This document shows, one piece after another, positions 9,756-18,327 of a stretch of DNA of 58,491 bases. Each line of letters opens with the position of its first letter. Within the stretch, counting starts at the first letter, position 1. Source of the DNA: Bacteroidota bacterium (GTDB lineage Bacteria > Bacteroidota > Bacteroidia > Cytophagales > Cyclobacteriaceae); contig JABDGP010000012.1 in assembly GCA_013285945.1 (NCBI GenBank), forward strand, positions 1 through 58,491. Direction: 5' to 3'. The notes below the pieces were generated by a model. That model saw nothing but the letters and a program-made list of their open reading frames with translations, did no database searches and was not told where the DNA came from. A program made the position numbers and the translations under genes.

Positions 9756-12539
9756 ATGGTGAAAAAGATTGCTATTCTACTGCTTTTTTTGACTTGTCAG
9801 GCGAAAGTCTTTGGCACACATTTGAGAGGTGGACAAATCACAGTAAACACCATAGATTGCGGCGCCCGTATTTACGAAATCACGCTAACAATTTATACCA
9901 ATACCATCTCTCCATTACAAGCAGGAGGCGGAACTTTAAATTTTGGAGACGGCAATTCTGTCATTGTTCCATCCCTACCTAATACAGTAATAGATGCCAC
10001 CAATGCCGTGGGCCAGGCCGTTTTCAAGGTCAACCACACTTATCTTGTAGTCGGAGGTTTTACTGTAAGTTATGGCGAGAACAACCGAAACTCAGGCATT
10101 GTAAATCTTCAGAATTCTGGAGCCACTCCTTTGTACATTGAATCTTATTTTCTGGTTGACCCATTTGTACCATGCATCCCACCAATAGCTTTTAGTATTC
10201 CTCCGATTGATAGAGCGTGTTCGGGCCTTCTGTTTACACACAATCCAGGTGTTGCTGCATCTCCAAATGCCGATGCTTTTTCAAGTGACAGTATCTCATA
10301 TCAGATAACAGTACCCTTGATGGCAAAGAATACTCCGGTAGCAGGCTATCAAAATCCAAATGCAGTAAGTTTTTATGCCGGCAATTACCAAACTTCAAAT
10401 GAAGAAGGCACGGGTATCCCCACTTACCAGATCGGCGCAGACGGAACATTGGTATGGGATGCGCCGGGTTTTGCTGGCGAATATGCCATAGCAATCAAAG
10501 TTTTTCAATGGATCAAGGTCAACGGAGTATGGGTGAATACCGACTGGGTTGAACGCGATATGCAGGTAATTGTAGAAGATTGCAATGCTACCCGCCCTTA
10601 CCTGGTCTTGCCTCCGGACGTCTGCATTCAGCCGGGCTCAATACTTAATCAAACCATCAGGGGATACGATGCCGATGCAAGTCCTATAACAATTCAAGTC
10701 ACCACTGTAGATAAATTCTATTCTTCAACTCCCGCATTTATTAATGAATCCATTTCGCAGTCAACTGCAGCACCAAATGACACCGCAAACATAAAAGTGA
10801 ACTGGAATATTTCCTGTGATTTGGTTAAGACACCGTCTTATAAATTTATTTTTAAAATTTCGACTTATTCAAAAAGCGGTATTCGAATCTCTACTTTTCA
10901 AACTTGGAATGTAACCGTTGTGGGTTCGCCTCCGGTGTACAAATCCCTGTCGCTGGACCTCTCCACAAAAAAACTAAACCTCCAATGGGATAACTATCCC
11001 TGCCCAAACGCTCCGACTGTCCAGGTTTGGAGAAGGGTTGACAGAGATCTTGTTCAGAACAATGCCTGCTTGATTGGCATTCCCAAGTCGTGGGGATTCT
11101 CACAAATCGGAGAAACCTCTAATGGCACCTTCACCGATAAGCTTGATCCCGGCGGCACTTATTGTTACAGGCTAATAGCCATCTACAGAACGCCTCATCA
11201 AACTGTAAGCATTTCATCGAAAGATACTTGCATAGGTCCAATCGTTGCCGATGCCCCAGTCATTATTAATGCCTCGGTCATCAAAACCGATAAAACTAAT
11301 GGAAGTATTTCTGTAAAATGGACGCCGCCATTTCAGATCAACAAAACGCTGTTTCCCTCACCTTATGAATACCAGGTCTTAAGAACTAAAGACGGGAATA
11401 ATTACAAAAATGCCACATCTGCAAAAATTAGCGACACCACATTTGTTGACAACAGCCTCGACGTAAGTGACTCTCTGTATGGATATAAAATCATTGTGTA
11501 CTCGCCAAACAGTATTGCTAGAGACAATCCCATCGACACAAGTGCCTTGGCTTTTTACCCGAGACTGAGTGGAAAGCCGGTAAAAGATACGTTAAAGCTT
11601 TCCTGGACGGCAACAGTTCCGTGGTCTGATCAAGACCCCCGGTTTCCGTTCCATTTTATTTACCGAAAAAACTTAGGTGCAGCCAATTATTCATTAATGG
11701 ATAGCCTAAATGTATTGACCGATGGCTATAAATATTCCGATTACGGTGGCAAATCGGGCTTTCCATTGGACCCGAATACTTTATATCAATATAAGATCGA
11801 AACGCAGGGAGCCTACGGAAACCCACATATCAAAGAACCCCTCGAAAACTTCTCAAACGAAATCATTGGGCAACCCGTCGACACTACACCACCGTGTCCG
11901 CCCAGACTTGAAATAAGCGCGGTCTCTTGCGAAACACTATTAAGTACTCCATGCACAGTCAACACTTTTTCAAATAAATTAAGCTGGACTTACCCTGCAG
12001 AATGCGGCAATGATGTGTCCTATTATAAAGTGTTTTTTTCGTCTTCACAGCGCGCTGATTCTGTTCTCATTGGCTCTCCTTCCGATTTAAATTATGTAGA
12101 CCAAAGGCAAAATTCGATGGCGGGTTGTTACCAGGTTTTTTCTGTTGATCGATCTGGGAATGTAAGTAGTCCTTCTCCTCTTATTTGCGTAGATAACTGC
12201 ACAAACGTCTTTGTCCCCAATGTAATTACAGTAAACGGCGATGACCTGAACGAAACATTTCCCGGAATAAACAATGCAAATGATACGCGTGACCCATCAA
12301 AGTGCCCACGATTTATAAAGGAATTCAGCATGGAAATTTACAACCGCTGGGGTCAGGTGGTCTATACTACCACCAACTCACAAGTGGGGCAACCCAATAC
12401 CGAATGGAAGGGATTGGATCAACGAGGACAGGAACTACCTACGGGCGTTTACTACTATTCAGCAAACATTATGTTTTATTCATTAGACCCAAAGGTTCAA
12501 AGTAAGGAAGTAAAAGGATGGGTCAGTTTGGTGAGGTGA
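9756..12539 (+). CDS. Secreted gliding-motility-associated protein with fibronectin-III-like domains and type B C-terminal domain
   Basis: The 927-residue product has a signal peptide (1-20) followed by THLRGGQITVNTIDCGARIY, a conserved N-terminal motif of Bacteroidota gliding-associated proteins. The body (about 25-420) consists of beta-rich modules. About 425-700 shows fibronectin-III-like modules, as judged from the SVKWTPP, PYEYQVLRT and LDVSDSLYGYKI patterns. The last 107 residues (VFVPNVITVNGDDLNE, IYNRWGQVVY, LPTGVYYYSANI) form a CHU_C type B sorting domain. Predicted destination is the cell surface through the type IX system. Unlike the other three cargos here, no PorP/SprF-like gene is adjacent, so it may use a partner elsewhere. 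The function beyond surface display is unknown. The start is the ATG just before the signal peptide. Confidence 0.88.
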   Translation: MVKKIAILLLFLTCQAKVFGTHLRGGQITVNTIDCGARIYEITLTIYTNTISPLQAGGGTLNFGDGNSVIVPSLPNTVIDATNAVGQAVFKVNHTYLVVGGFTVSYGENNRNSGIVNLQNSGATPLYIESYFLVDPFVPCIPPIAFSIPPIDRACSGLLFTHNPGVAASPNADAFSSDSISYQITVPLMAKNTPVAGYQNPNAVSFYAGNYQTSNEEGTGIPTYQIGADGTLVWDAPGFAGEYAIAIKVFQWIKVNGVWVNTDWVERDMQVIVEDCNATRPYLVLPPDVCIQPGSILNQTIRGYDADASPITIQVTTVDKFYSSTPAFINESISQSTAAPNDTANIKVNWNISCDLVKTPSYKFIFKISTYSKSGIRISTFQTWNVTVVGSPPVYKSLSLDLSTKKLNLQWDNYPCPNAPTVQVWRRVDRDLVQNNACLIGIPKSWGFSQIGETSNGTFTDKLDPGGTYCYRLIAIYRTPHQTVSISSKDTCIGPIVADAPVIINASVIKTDKTNGSISVKWTPPFQINKTLFPSPYEYQVLRTKDGNNYKNATSAKISDTTFVDNSLDVSDSLYGYKIIVYSPNSIARDNPIDTSALAFYPRLSGKPVKDTLKLSWTATVPWSDQDPRFPFHFIYRKNLGAANYSLMDSLNVLTDGYKYSDYGGKSGFPLDPNTLYQYKIETQGAYGNPHIKEPLENFSNEIIGQPVDTTPPCPPRLEISAVSCETLLSTPCTVNTFSNKLSWTYPAECGNDVSYYKVFFSSSQRADSVLIGSPSDLNYVDQRQNSMAGCYQVFSVDRSGNVSSPSPLICVDNCTNVFVPNVITVNGDDLNETFPGINNANDTRDPSKCPRFIKEFSMEIYNRWGQVVYTTTNSQVGQPNTEWKGLDQRGQELPTGVYYYSANIMFYSLDPKVQSKEVKGWVSLVR

Positions 12540-12551
12540 AAATTATCACCT
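12534..12551. terminator. Possible convergent-terminator hairpin
   Basis: AGGTGA (12534-12539) and TCACCT (12546-12551) form a perfect 6-bp stem with a 6-base loop spanning the stops of the two converging genes (the cargo on plus and the helicase on minus). There is only a short, interrupted T-tract, so termination is not certain. Confidence 0.3.
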
Positions 12552-13787
12552 GCCTTTTCGTTCATGAAACGCCCCTCCGTACTCAGGGTCTTCGCGCTTT
12601 TTCTGCCGGTCAATTTCTCGTGCCATTTCCAAAGCTTCTTCAGGAGAAGTTTCTTCAATTTTTATCTCTGATGGAAGTTTCTTTACCTTAATTTTTTCGC
12701 GGATCAGCTTTTCAATTTTTTGAATGTGATACAATTCCGCCTTCGTAGCAAACGTAATGGCTTTGCCTTCCTGAAATGCTCTGCCTGTCCTCCCGATGCG
12801 GTGCACATAGTCATCATAAAAAACAGGAACATCAAAATTGATTACATGTGAGACTTTGACTACATCAATACCACGTGAAGCCACATCGGTGGAGACCAAT
12901 ATTCTCAGGTGCCCTTCCTTAAATTCATTCATTGCATTGATGCGCGTATTTTGTCCCTTGTTGGAATGGACTACGCGCAGCGGCCCTAATTTTTTCCGTT
13001 CAAGATATCTGAAAATGTTGTCTGCATTTTGTTTGGTGCGCGCAAAAATCATCACCCGGTTAAAACCTTCATGGTCGGCCAGCAAATGCTCCAGAAAATT
13101 GATTTTCGTGCGCAGGTTGGGGATGTGGTAAACCTCCTGCTCCACTTGCTTGGCTGTGGTAGCCTGTGGTGTAATCTCTACGCGCTCAGGGAACTCAATG
13201 AATTCCTTCATCAATCTCTCCACTTTTTCAGGAAAGGTCGCCGAGAAGAGAAGATTCTGCCGTTTCGACGGGATGACCTCAAAAATTTTCCGCAGCTGCG
13301 GCATAAAACCCATGTCCATCATGCGGTCTGCTTCATCAAGCACAAGAGTTTTGATCTGTTTAACCGTGATTTCGTTTCGTAAATAGATTTCCAAAAAGCG
13401 ACCCGGTGTAGAAATCAGAATATCTACGCCTTTCCTTAGTTCGTCAAGTTGTGTTTTAGGGCCTACACCTCCATACAATGCAGCAATGCGAAGGTCTGTG
13501 TATTTCGAAAGCTTTGTGGCGTGAGATAATATTTGAACAGCAAGCTCTTTTGTAGGAACCAATACCAACGCTCGCGGCTCGGTGCCTTGTGCAAACTTTA
13601 CTTTCATCAACAAAGGCAGCACATAAGCAGCTGTTTTACCTGTGCCTGTCTGCGCGATACCAATAACCTGTTGTCCTCCCAAGATCAGAGGGATACACTT
13701 TTGCTGAATTTCTGTAGGCGAGGAAAAGCCAGATTCTTCAATAGCTTGAAAAAGTTGTTTGTTCAGTTTGAAATCCGTCCACTCCAT
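12546..13787 (-). CDS. DEAD-box RNA helicase (RhlE-like)
   Basis: 413 residues from ATG 13787. The set of helicase motifs is complete: Q motif SSPTEIQQKCIP, motif I AQTGTGKT, Ia PTKELAVQI, Ib STPGR, II DEADRMMDMGF, III SAT, then the second RecA domain with IV MIFARTKQN, V VASRGIDV and VI HRIGRTGRA. The C-terminal tail is short and basic (KKREDPEYGG), as in the RhlE group rather than DeaD. Its role would be ATP-dependent remodelling of RNA duplexes, probably in ribosome assembly or RNA decay. The longer frame from TTG 13793 adds two residues; ATG 13787 with MEWTDFKL fits family starts. The dihydroorotase-like gene diverges from it, with its start only about 30 bases away. Confidence 0.92.
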   Translation of the reverse strand: MEWTDFKLNKQLFQAIEESGFSSPTEIQQKCIPLILGGQQVIGIAQTGTGKTAAYVLPLLMKVKFAQGTEPRALVLVPTKELAVQILSHATKLSKYTDLRIAALYGGVGPKTQLDELRKGVDILISTPGRFLEIYLRNEITVKQIKTLVLDEADRMMDMGFMPQLRKIFEVIPSKRQNLLFSATFPEKVERLMKEFIEFPERVEITPQATTAKQVEQEVYHIPNLRTKINFLEHLLADHEGFNRVMIFARTKQNADNIFRYLERKKLGPLRVVHSNKGQNTRINAMNEFKEGHLRILVSTDVASRGIDVVKVSHVINFDVPVFYDDYVHRIGRTGRAFQEGKAITFATKAELYHIQKIEKLIREKIKVKKLPSEIKIEETSPEEALEMAREIDRQKKREDPEYGGAFHERKGR

Positions 13788-13816
13788 TGGCAATTCTCAA
13801 TTATCTTTACAAGGTA

Positions 13817-15157
13817 ATGAACTCTACACTCATACTTAATTCGAAAATAGTAAACGAAGGCAAAGTCTTCGAAGGTGATGTGCTAATCAGAGGTGCTCAC
13901 ATCGAAAAAATCGGAAAGGATTTGCAGTCTGTTCCTGTCGATCAAGTCATCGATGCCAATGGCAAGCTTCTTGTGCCGGGTGCAATTGATGACCAGGTGC
14001 ACTTTCGTGAACCAGGCCTCACGCATAAGGGAAATATTTTTTCAGAGTCACGTGCAGCCGTTGCCGGTGGCATTACGAGTTTCATGGAAATGCCTAACAC
14101 CGTGCCGCCTACTTTCACTCAGCAGTTGCTGGAAGAGAAGTATCAGATTGCAGCAAAAAACTCGCTTGCTAACTATTCATTTTTCATTGGCGCTTCTAAC
14201 GATAATCTTGAAGAAGTATTAAAAACTGATATCCGAAAAGTTTGCGGTCTAAAAATCTTCATGGGTTCATCTACCGGCAATCTTTTAGTAGATAATGAAA
14301 AAACGCTGGAAGGGTTCTTTTCAAAATTTCCCTCGCTCATAGCCTCGCATTGCGAACACGAGCCTACGATTCGCAAAAACACAGAGGAATTTAAAAATAA
14401 GTATGGAGAAGACGTGCCAATTGCCGATCATCCTTTGATTCGCAGTGAAGAAGCATGTTATCAATCTTCGTCATTTGCTGTTGGCTTAGCAAAAAAACAC
14501 GGAACAAAGCTGCACATTCTGCATATTTCCACAGCGAAAGAACTTTCATTGTTTGACAACTCTATTCCACTTGCAAAAAAGAAAATCACAGCCGAAGCCT
14601 GTATTCATCATTTGTGGTTCAATGACAAGGATTATGTAAGGCTTGGCACTAAAATAAAATGGAACCCGGCCATTAAAACTGAAAAAGATCAGCTGGCGAT
14701 TTTGCAAGCCGTGATTGACAACCATATTGATGTGATCGCTACAGACCACGCACCGCATACGCTTGAAGAAAAAAACAATTCCTATTTCAAAGCGCCTTCG
14801 GGCGGACCGCTGGTACAACACAGCTTAACTGCCATGCTTGAGTTTTATCGTCTGGGAAAAATTTCTCTTGAAAAGATAGTGGAGAAAATGTGCCATCATC
14901 CAGCCATTTTATTTCGAATAGAAAATCGGGGCTTCATCCGCGAAGGCCACTTTGCCGACTTGGTTTTAGTTGACATGAATAAACCATGGACTGTTGACAG
15001 GAGTAACATCTTATCTAAATGTGGCTGGTCACCATTCGAAGGGCAAGCATTTCATTCATCCGTTGAAAAGACATGGGTTTCGGGTCGGCTTGCCTTTGAT
15101 CAGGGAAAAGTTATTGAGGGCCAATCCGGCCAACGATTATCGTTTGCGCGCGCATAA
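13817..15157 (+). CDS. pyrC: Dihydroorotase-like amidohydrolase with Gln in place of the first metal-binding His
   Basis: The 446-residue product of ATG 13817 belongs to the class I dihydroorotase family, which converts carbamoyl aspartate to dihydroorotate in pyrimidine synthesis. The N-terminal metal motif reads IDDQVHFREPG, so the first His of the usual HxH is Gln (residue 60) and only His62 remains. Lys146 (GLKIFMG), the position of the carbamylated lysine, His178 (ASHCEHE), the later HILHIS and the ATDHAPH aspartate motif are all present. Known biology: family members without metal ligands can be inactive partners of aspartate transcarbamylase, but some Bacteroidota dihydroorotases are said to share DDQVH, which I recall rather than verified. 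The longer frame from 13787 is not needed. Activity is therefore uncertain, family membership firm. No other pyr gene lies nearby. Confidence 0.85.
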   Translation: MNSTLILNSKIVNEGKVFEGDVLIRGAHIEKIGKDLQSVPVDQVIDANGKLLVPGAIDDQVHFREPGLTHKGNIFSESRAAVAGGITSFMEMPNTVPPTFTQQLLEEKYQIAAKNSLANYSFFIGASNDNLEEVLKTDIRKVCGLKIFMGSSTGNLLVDNEKTLEGFFSKFPSLIASHCEHEPTIRKNTEEFKNKYGEDVPIADHPLIRSEEACYQSSSFAVGLAKKHGTKLHILHISTAKELSLFDNSIPLAKKKITAEACIHHLWFNDKDYVRLGTKIKWNPAIKTEKDQLAILQAVIDNHIDVIATDHAPHTLEEKNNSYFKAPSGGPLVQHSLTAMLEFYRLGKISLEKIVEKMCHHPAILFRIENRGFIREGHFADLVLVDMNKPWTVDRSNILSKCGWSPFEGQAFHSSVEKTWVSGRLAFDQGKVIEGQSGQRLSFARA

Positions 15158-15161
15158 TTGT

Positions 15162-15192
15162 TTTGCCGTTTCGTCCGGCCTCGCTACCTTTG
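15162..15192 (+). promoter_or_regulatory. Promoter of tRNA-His (TTTG-N19-TACCTTTG)
   Basis: TTTG at 15162-15165 is followed after exactly 19 bases by TACCTTTG (15185-15192), a perfect match to the Bacteroidota -33/-7 consensus. Transcription would start a few bases before the tRNA 5' end at 15204. Confidence 0.8.
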
Positions 15193-15203
15193 CCCTCCCA
15201 AAC

Positions 15204-15278
15204 GGTGGGTGTAGTTCAGTTGGTTAGAATGCTAGATTGTGATTCTGGAGGTCGTGGGTTCGAGCCCCATCACTCACC
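15204..15278 (+). tRNA. tRNA-His (anticodon GTG)
   Basis: The sequence folds as a full cloverleaf: acceptor GTGGGTG/CACTCAC with one G-T wobble, D arm with AGTTGGTTAGA, anticodon stem CTAGA/TCTGG with loop TTGTGAT (anticodon GTG), and T arm GTGGG-TTCGAGC-CCCAT. The extra G at -1 (15204) opposite C73 (15278) is the tRNA-His identity element. CCA is not encoded and must be added. A rho-independent terminator follows. Confidence 0.97.
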
Positions 15279-15288
15279 CTAATTTTTT

Positions 15289-15313
15289 AAGCCTCTTCTC
15301 GGAGGCTTTTTTT
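15289..15313 (+). terminator. Rho-independent terminator after tRNA-His
   Basis: A 7-bp perfect stem AAGCCTC/GAGGCTT (15289-15295 and 15302-15308) with a 6-base loop is followed by a T-run, 10 bases downstream of the tRNA. Confidence 0.85.
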
Positions 15314-15359
15314 ATTAAATCTCAACAAATTCATTTTCCCATTTTAGTATCTTCGAGTC

Positions 15360-15608
15360 ATGATCACGTGGTCTGATTTACGCAAATATACCCTTGACGG
15401 AAAGGTTCAGGCACTTTATGAACATGCTACCTTTGTTATGGCTATTCGCTACTATGGTTATAAAGTGAATCTTTTTTTGTTGGGTGATGATTACGTAGAA
15501 GTCTTTGTCAACCACAAAAAAGCGATGATCGATAAAATTGATTTACTCGACCGTTCGCATTCGCGGATGAAATTCTATTCCGATCAGATCAAGCTGCCGG
15601 TTTCCTAA
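15360..15608 (+). CDS. Small conserved-looking hypothetical protein
   Basis: 82 residues, not recognised. It has no signal peptide, cysteine motif or membrane segment. The composition is ordinary, with a mixed alpha/beta look: YEHATFVMAIRYYGYKVNLFLLGDDYVEVFVNHKKAM suggests a helix followed by two strands. Cytoplasmic location is likely. It lies alone between the tRNA-His terminator and era, in the same direction, with a near-match promoter box TATCTTCG a few bases before the ATG. Amino-acid usage is typical of the neighbouring genes, which supports a real gene. Function is unknown. Confidence 0.65.
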   Translation: MITWSDLRKYTLDGKVQALYEHATFVMAIRYYGYKVNLFLLGDDYVEVFVNHKKAMIDKIDLLDRSHSRMKFYSDQIKLPVS

Positions 15609-15647
15609 GCCTCGGTTCGTCATCAACGTTATCCCGCTGTCTTTCGC

Positions 15648-15655
15648 TACTTTTG
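15648..15655 (+). promoter_or_regulatory. Candidate -7 promoter box of era
   Basis: TACTTTTG matches TAnnTTTG exactly and ends 3 bases before the era ATG, implying a leaderless or nearly leaderless mRNA. No TTTG is present at the expected -33 distance, so this is only a candidate. Confidence 0.45.
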
Positions 15656-15658
15656 CAC

Positions 15659-16531
15659 ATGCATTGTTCCGGCTTCGTAAGTATTATTGGTAAACCCAAC
15701 GTGGGTAAAAGCAGCCTGATGAACAAGTTGGTAGGCGAAAATCTGTCGATTATCACTGCCAAGGCACAAACCACCCGGCATCGCATCATGGGCATTTTGA
15801 ATGGCGAGGATTTTCAAATTGTTTATTCCGATACACCCGGCTTGCTCGAACCAAAGTATGAACTCCACGAGGCTATGATGAGCTATGTAAAAGTGTCGTT
15901 GGAAGATGCCGACGTAGTTCTTCTTATCGTAGAACTCGACGAAAAATTTGACGAGCAGCTTTTTGCAAGATTTCAGCATATCAGTGCGCCCATCGTTTTG
16001 CTCATTAATAAAATCGACTTAGCCAAAGGCTCGCAGGTACATGACAAAATAGAATACTGGAAAAACCTTATCAAAGCCACGGAAATCATTCCGGTATCGG
16101 CCAAGACTGGCGAGAATCTGGAGCAGGTTTTCACTTCTATTAAAAAATACCTTCCCGAACATCCGGGTTTTTATCCAAAAGATGATCTCACCGACCGCAG
16201 TGAGCGGTTCTTTGCGGCAGAGATTATTCGTGAGAAAATTTTCATGAATTACGAGCAAGAGATCCCTTATAGCTCTGAAGTAAATATCGAATCTTTTAAA
16301 GAAGAAGATAAGATTATCCGCATCCGGGCCGTGATCTTTGTAGAGCGCGACTCTCAAAAGGGCATTCTCATTGGCAAAGCAGGGAGTTCATTGAAGAAAA
16401 CAGGAACCGATGCCAGGCTTGACCTTGAGAAATTCTTTGGCAAAAAAGTCTTTTTAGAAACCCACGTAAAAGTGGCCGAGAACTGGCGTAAACAAAAGCT
16501 GAAACTGAAACAGTTTGGCTACTTTGAATAA
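15659..16531 (+). CDS. era: GTPase Era
   Basis: 290 residues; the usual Era length is about 300. G1 GKPNVGKS (P-loop), G2 with TTRHR, G3 DTPG, G4 NKID and a G5 SAK motif are all present in the first 165 residues. The C-terminal KH domain follows, with IRIRAVIFVERDSQKGILIGKAGSSLKKTG carrying the family's GxxG-type RNA-binding loop. Era binds the 3' end of 16S rRNA and helps assemble the small ribosomal subunit at the membrane-proximal cytoplasm. ATG 15659 is preferred over the TTG 15653 start, since the TACTTTTG box ends just before it. The related GTPase der is the next gene on the same strand after a 100-base gap. Confidence 0.97.
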   Translation: MHCSGFVSIIGKPNVGKSSLMNKLVGENLSIITAKAQTTRHRIMGILNGEDFQIVYSDTPGLLEPKYELHEAMMSYVKVSLEDADVVLLIVELDEKFDEQLFARFQHISAPIVLLINKIDLAKGSQVHDKIEYWKNLIKATEIIPVSAKTGENLEQVFTSIKKYLPEHPGFYPKDDLTDRSERFFAAEIIREKIFMNYEQEIPYSSEVNIESFKEEDKIIRIRAVIFVERDSQKGILIGKAGSSLKKTGTDARLDLEKFFGKKVFLETHVKVAENWRKQKLKLKQFGYFE

Positions 16532-16631
16532 TTAGACAAAGATCAATGCGTCTATTAGCCAATGTTAAATTAACTTGCACTTTATTTTGTACCAACTGAT
16601 CATTGGCTCATTGAAAATTGATCCTTAAATA

Positions 16632-17939
16632 ATGGCCAACATCGTAGCAATAGTAGGCAGGCCCAATGTGGGCAAATCCACTTTTTTTAACCGTTTGGTA
16701 GAACAGCGGCAGGCTATCATGGACGATATGCCTGGCGTAACCCGCGATCGTCATTACGGCTATGCCGAATGGACCGGAAAGTTTTTCACAATAATTGACA
16801 CTGGAGGCTACGTCACCGGCTCTAGCGACAAGTTTGAATCAGAAATACGCAAACAGGTAGAACTTGCCATCGAAGAATGCACGGCAGTCATTTTTATGCT
16901 TGATAGCCAGCAAGGCCTTACCGGTTATGATAAAGAGTTTGCCAATATTATCCGGAAATCCAAGAAGCCTGTTTTCATTGCAGCCAATAAAGTTGACACG
17001 CCCAATAAGACAATCGATGCCAGTGAATTTTATGAATTGGGAATGGGCGAAGTGTATGCTGTTTCAGCAGAAAACGGGTCGGGAACAGGTGAACTTCTTG
17101 ATGAACTTGTAAAAATATTCCCATCAGAAGGAGTTGAAGACCCCAATGCAGGAATTCCAAAAATTGCCATCCTTGGAAGGCCCAATGTGGGTAAATCTTC
17201 CCTATTGAATGTGCTGCTGGGCACTGAAAGGAGCATTGTCACTGACGAGGCCGGCACTACCCGCGATGCCATCCATACACGCTATAAAATGTATGGCAAC
17301 GATTTTATTCTGATAGACACTGCCGGCATTCGCAAGAAAAGCAAACTGATGGCGGACGTTGAGTTTTACTCTGTGCTGCGTTCATTGCGTGCGCTGGAAG
17401 AAAGTGATGTATGTATTGTGGTGATTGATGCGCAGCGCGGGCTTGAGTCGCAAGACGTAAATATTATTAGCTTGGCGCAAAAGCAGGGCAAAGGTATTGT
17501 CATCATGGTGAACAAGTGGGACCTGATGGAGAAGGACAGCAAGACTTCTGAGAAAATTAAGAAAGACATGCTAGAAAAAATCGCACCGATTAACTACGTG
17601 CCCATTCTTTTTGCCTCTGCGCTTACCAAGCAACGAATCTTTCAGGTCATTGAAAAGGCTGTTACAGTTTTCCATAACAAAACAAAAAAGGTTCCTACCT
17701 CGGCACTCAATGATGCTATGTTACCCGAAATAGCTCACTACCCGCCGCCGGCCATCAAGGGCAAACTTATACAGATCAAATACATTACACAGGTGGCTGC
17801 CAAGACTCCTTCGTTTGCTTTTTTCTGCAACCTGCCTCAATATATTCAGGAATCTTACCAGCGTTTCCTGGAAAACAGGCTCCGGGAAAAGTTTGATTTC
17901 GAGGGGGCTCCTGTGCGTCTGTTTTTTAGGAAAAAATAA
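16632..17939 (+). CDS. der: Double-domain ribosome assembly GTPase Der
   Basis: 435 residues with two consecutive GTPase domains: the first (GRPNVGKSTFFNR, DTGGYV, NKVDT, SAEN) at about 1-165 and the second (GRPNVGKSSLLNV, DTAGIRKKS, NKWDLM, SALT) at about 170-350. The C-terminal KH-like domain (APPAIKGKLIQIKYITQ and FxFFCNLPQYI) completes the architecture. Der (EngA) is needed for 50S subunit maturation. All G motifs of both domains are intact. The start ATG is followed directly by ANIVAIVGRPN, as in family members. The stop is followed by a 135-base gap that holds the promoter of the small lipoprotein gene. Confidence 0.97.
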   Translation: MANIVAIVGRPNVGKSTFFNRLVEQRQAIMDDMPGVTRDRHYGYAEWTGKFFTIIDTGGYVTGSSDKFESEIRKQVELAIEECTAVIFMLDSQQGLTGYDKEFANIIRKSKKPVFIAANKVDTPNKTIDASEFYELGMGEVYAVSAENGSGTGELLDELVKIFPSEGVEDPNAGIPKIAILGRPNVGKSSLLNVLLGTERSIVTDEAGTTRDAIHTRYKMYGNDFILIDTAGIRKKSKLMADVEFYSVLRSLRALEESDVCIVVIDAQRGLESQDVNIISLAQKQGKGIVIMVNKWDLMEKDSKTSEKIKKDMLEKIAPINYVPILFASALTKQRIFQVIEKAVTVFHNKTKKVPTSALNDAMLPEIAHYPPPAIKGKLIQIKYITQVAAKTPSFAFFCNLPQYIQESYQRFLENRLREKFDFEGAPVRLFFRKK

Positions 17940-18041
17940 CCCGTCAACGTTTGCGGCCAGAACAAGGGCAGATTTTAGGGCTGTTTTTCCTACAAATTAT
18001 AATTTTTTCTTACTTATTGGCTTAAAATCCATCCTGTCGCT

Positions 18042-18049
18042 TATATTTG
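18042..18049 (+). promoter_or_regulatory. Candidate -7 promoter box of the small lipoprotein
   Basis: TATATTTG matches TAnnTTTG exactly, 25 bases before the ATG. A TTG lies 22 bases upstream, slightly too far for the ideal spacing, so confidence is moderate. Confidence 0.5.
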
Positions 18050-18074
18050 CGGGCAAATTTATAACCTGTAAACT

Positions 18075-18302
18075 ATGAAAAAACTGTTCGCGCTTATGAT
18101 GGTATGCGGCTTTGCCGTAGCATTTGTAGCCTGTGGCGGCAAAAAAGCCGTTGACACTGAAAAAATGAAGGCTGATTCAATTGCAATGGCTGACTCTATC
18201 GCCAAAGTAGCTGCTGAAGCTGCTGCTGTAGTGAAAGCTAAAGCAGACTCTGTTGCTAAAGCAGACTCTGTTGCTAAAGCCGCTTCAGAAAAAAAGAAGT
18301 AA
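18075..18302 (+). CDS. Small alanine- and lysine-rich lipoprotein with ADS repeats
   Basis: 75 residues. A signal peptide with a lipobox (FVAC, Cys near residue 20) is followed by a short Gly/Lys stretch and then KADSxAKADSxAK-type repeats rich in Ala, Lys, Asp and Ser, which should form a helix or coiled coil. The final part shows two tandem 18-base repeats at DNA level. The protein is likely an outer-membrane or inner-membrane lipoprotein with a structural role, reminiscent of Lpp-like or TolA-like helical rods, but no such homology is certain. Expression may be high, since it has its own promoter box and strong terminator and sits alone. Function unknown. Confidence 0.8.
   Translation: MKKLFALMMVCGFAVAFVACGGKKAVDTEKMKADSIAMADSIAKVAAEAAAVVKAKADSVAKADSVAKAASEKKK
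18237..18272 (+). repeat. Two tandem 18-bp repeats within the lipoprotein gene
   Basis: The unit GCTAAAGCAGACTCTGTT occurs twice back to back (18237-18254 and 18255-18272), encoding AKADSV twice. Identity at DNA level points to a recent in-frame duplication or slippage that changes the length of the helical part. Confidence 0.9.
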
Positions 18303-18327
18303 TCTCCTAATCAGAGATTTTCCCGGG

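Noticed and set aside
9716-9982. Small reading frame overlapping the second cargo start
   Set aside because: It overlaps the signal-peptide region of the cargo in another frame and has no coding features of its own.
16557-16608. Inverted repeat between era and der (AGCCAATG/CATTGGCT)
   Set aside because: The arms are only 8 bases with a loop of 36 bases, so a biological role cannot be supported.
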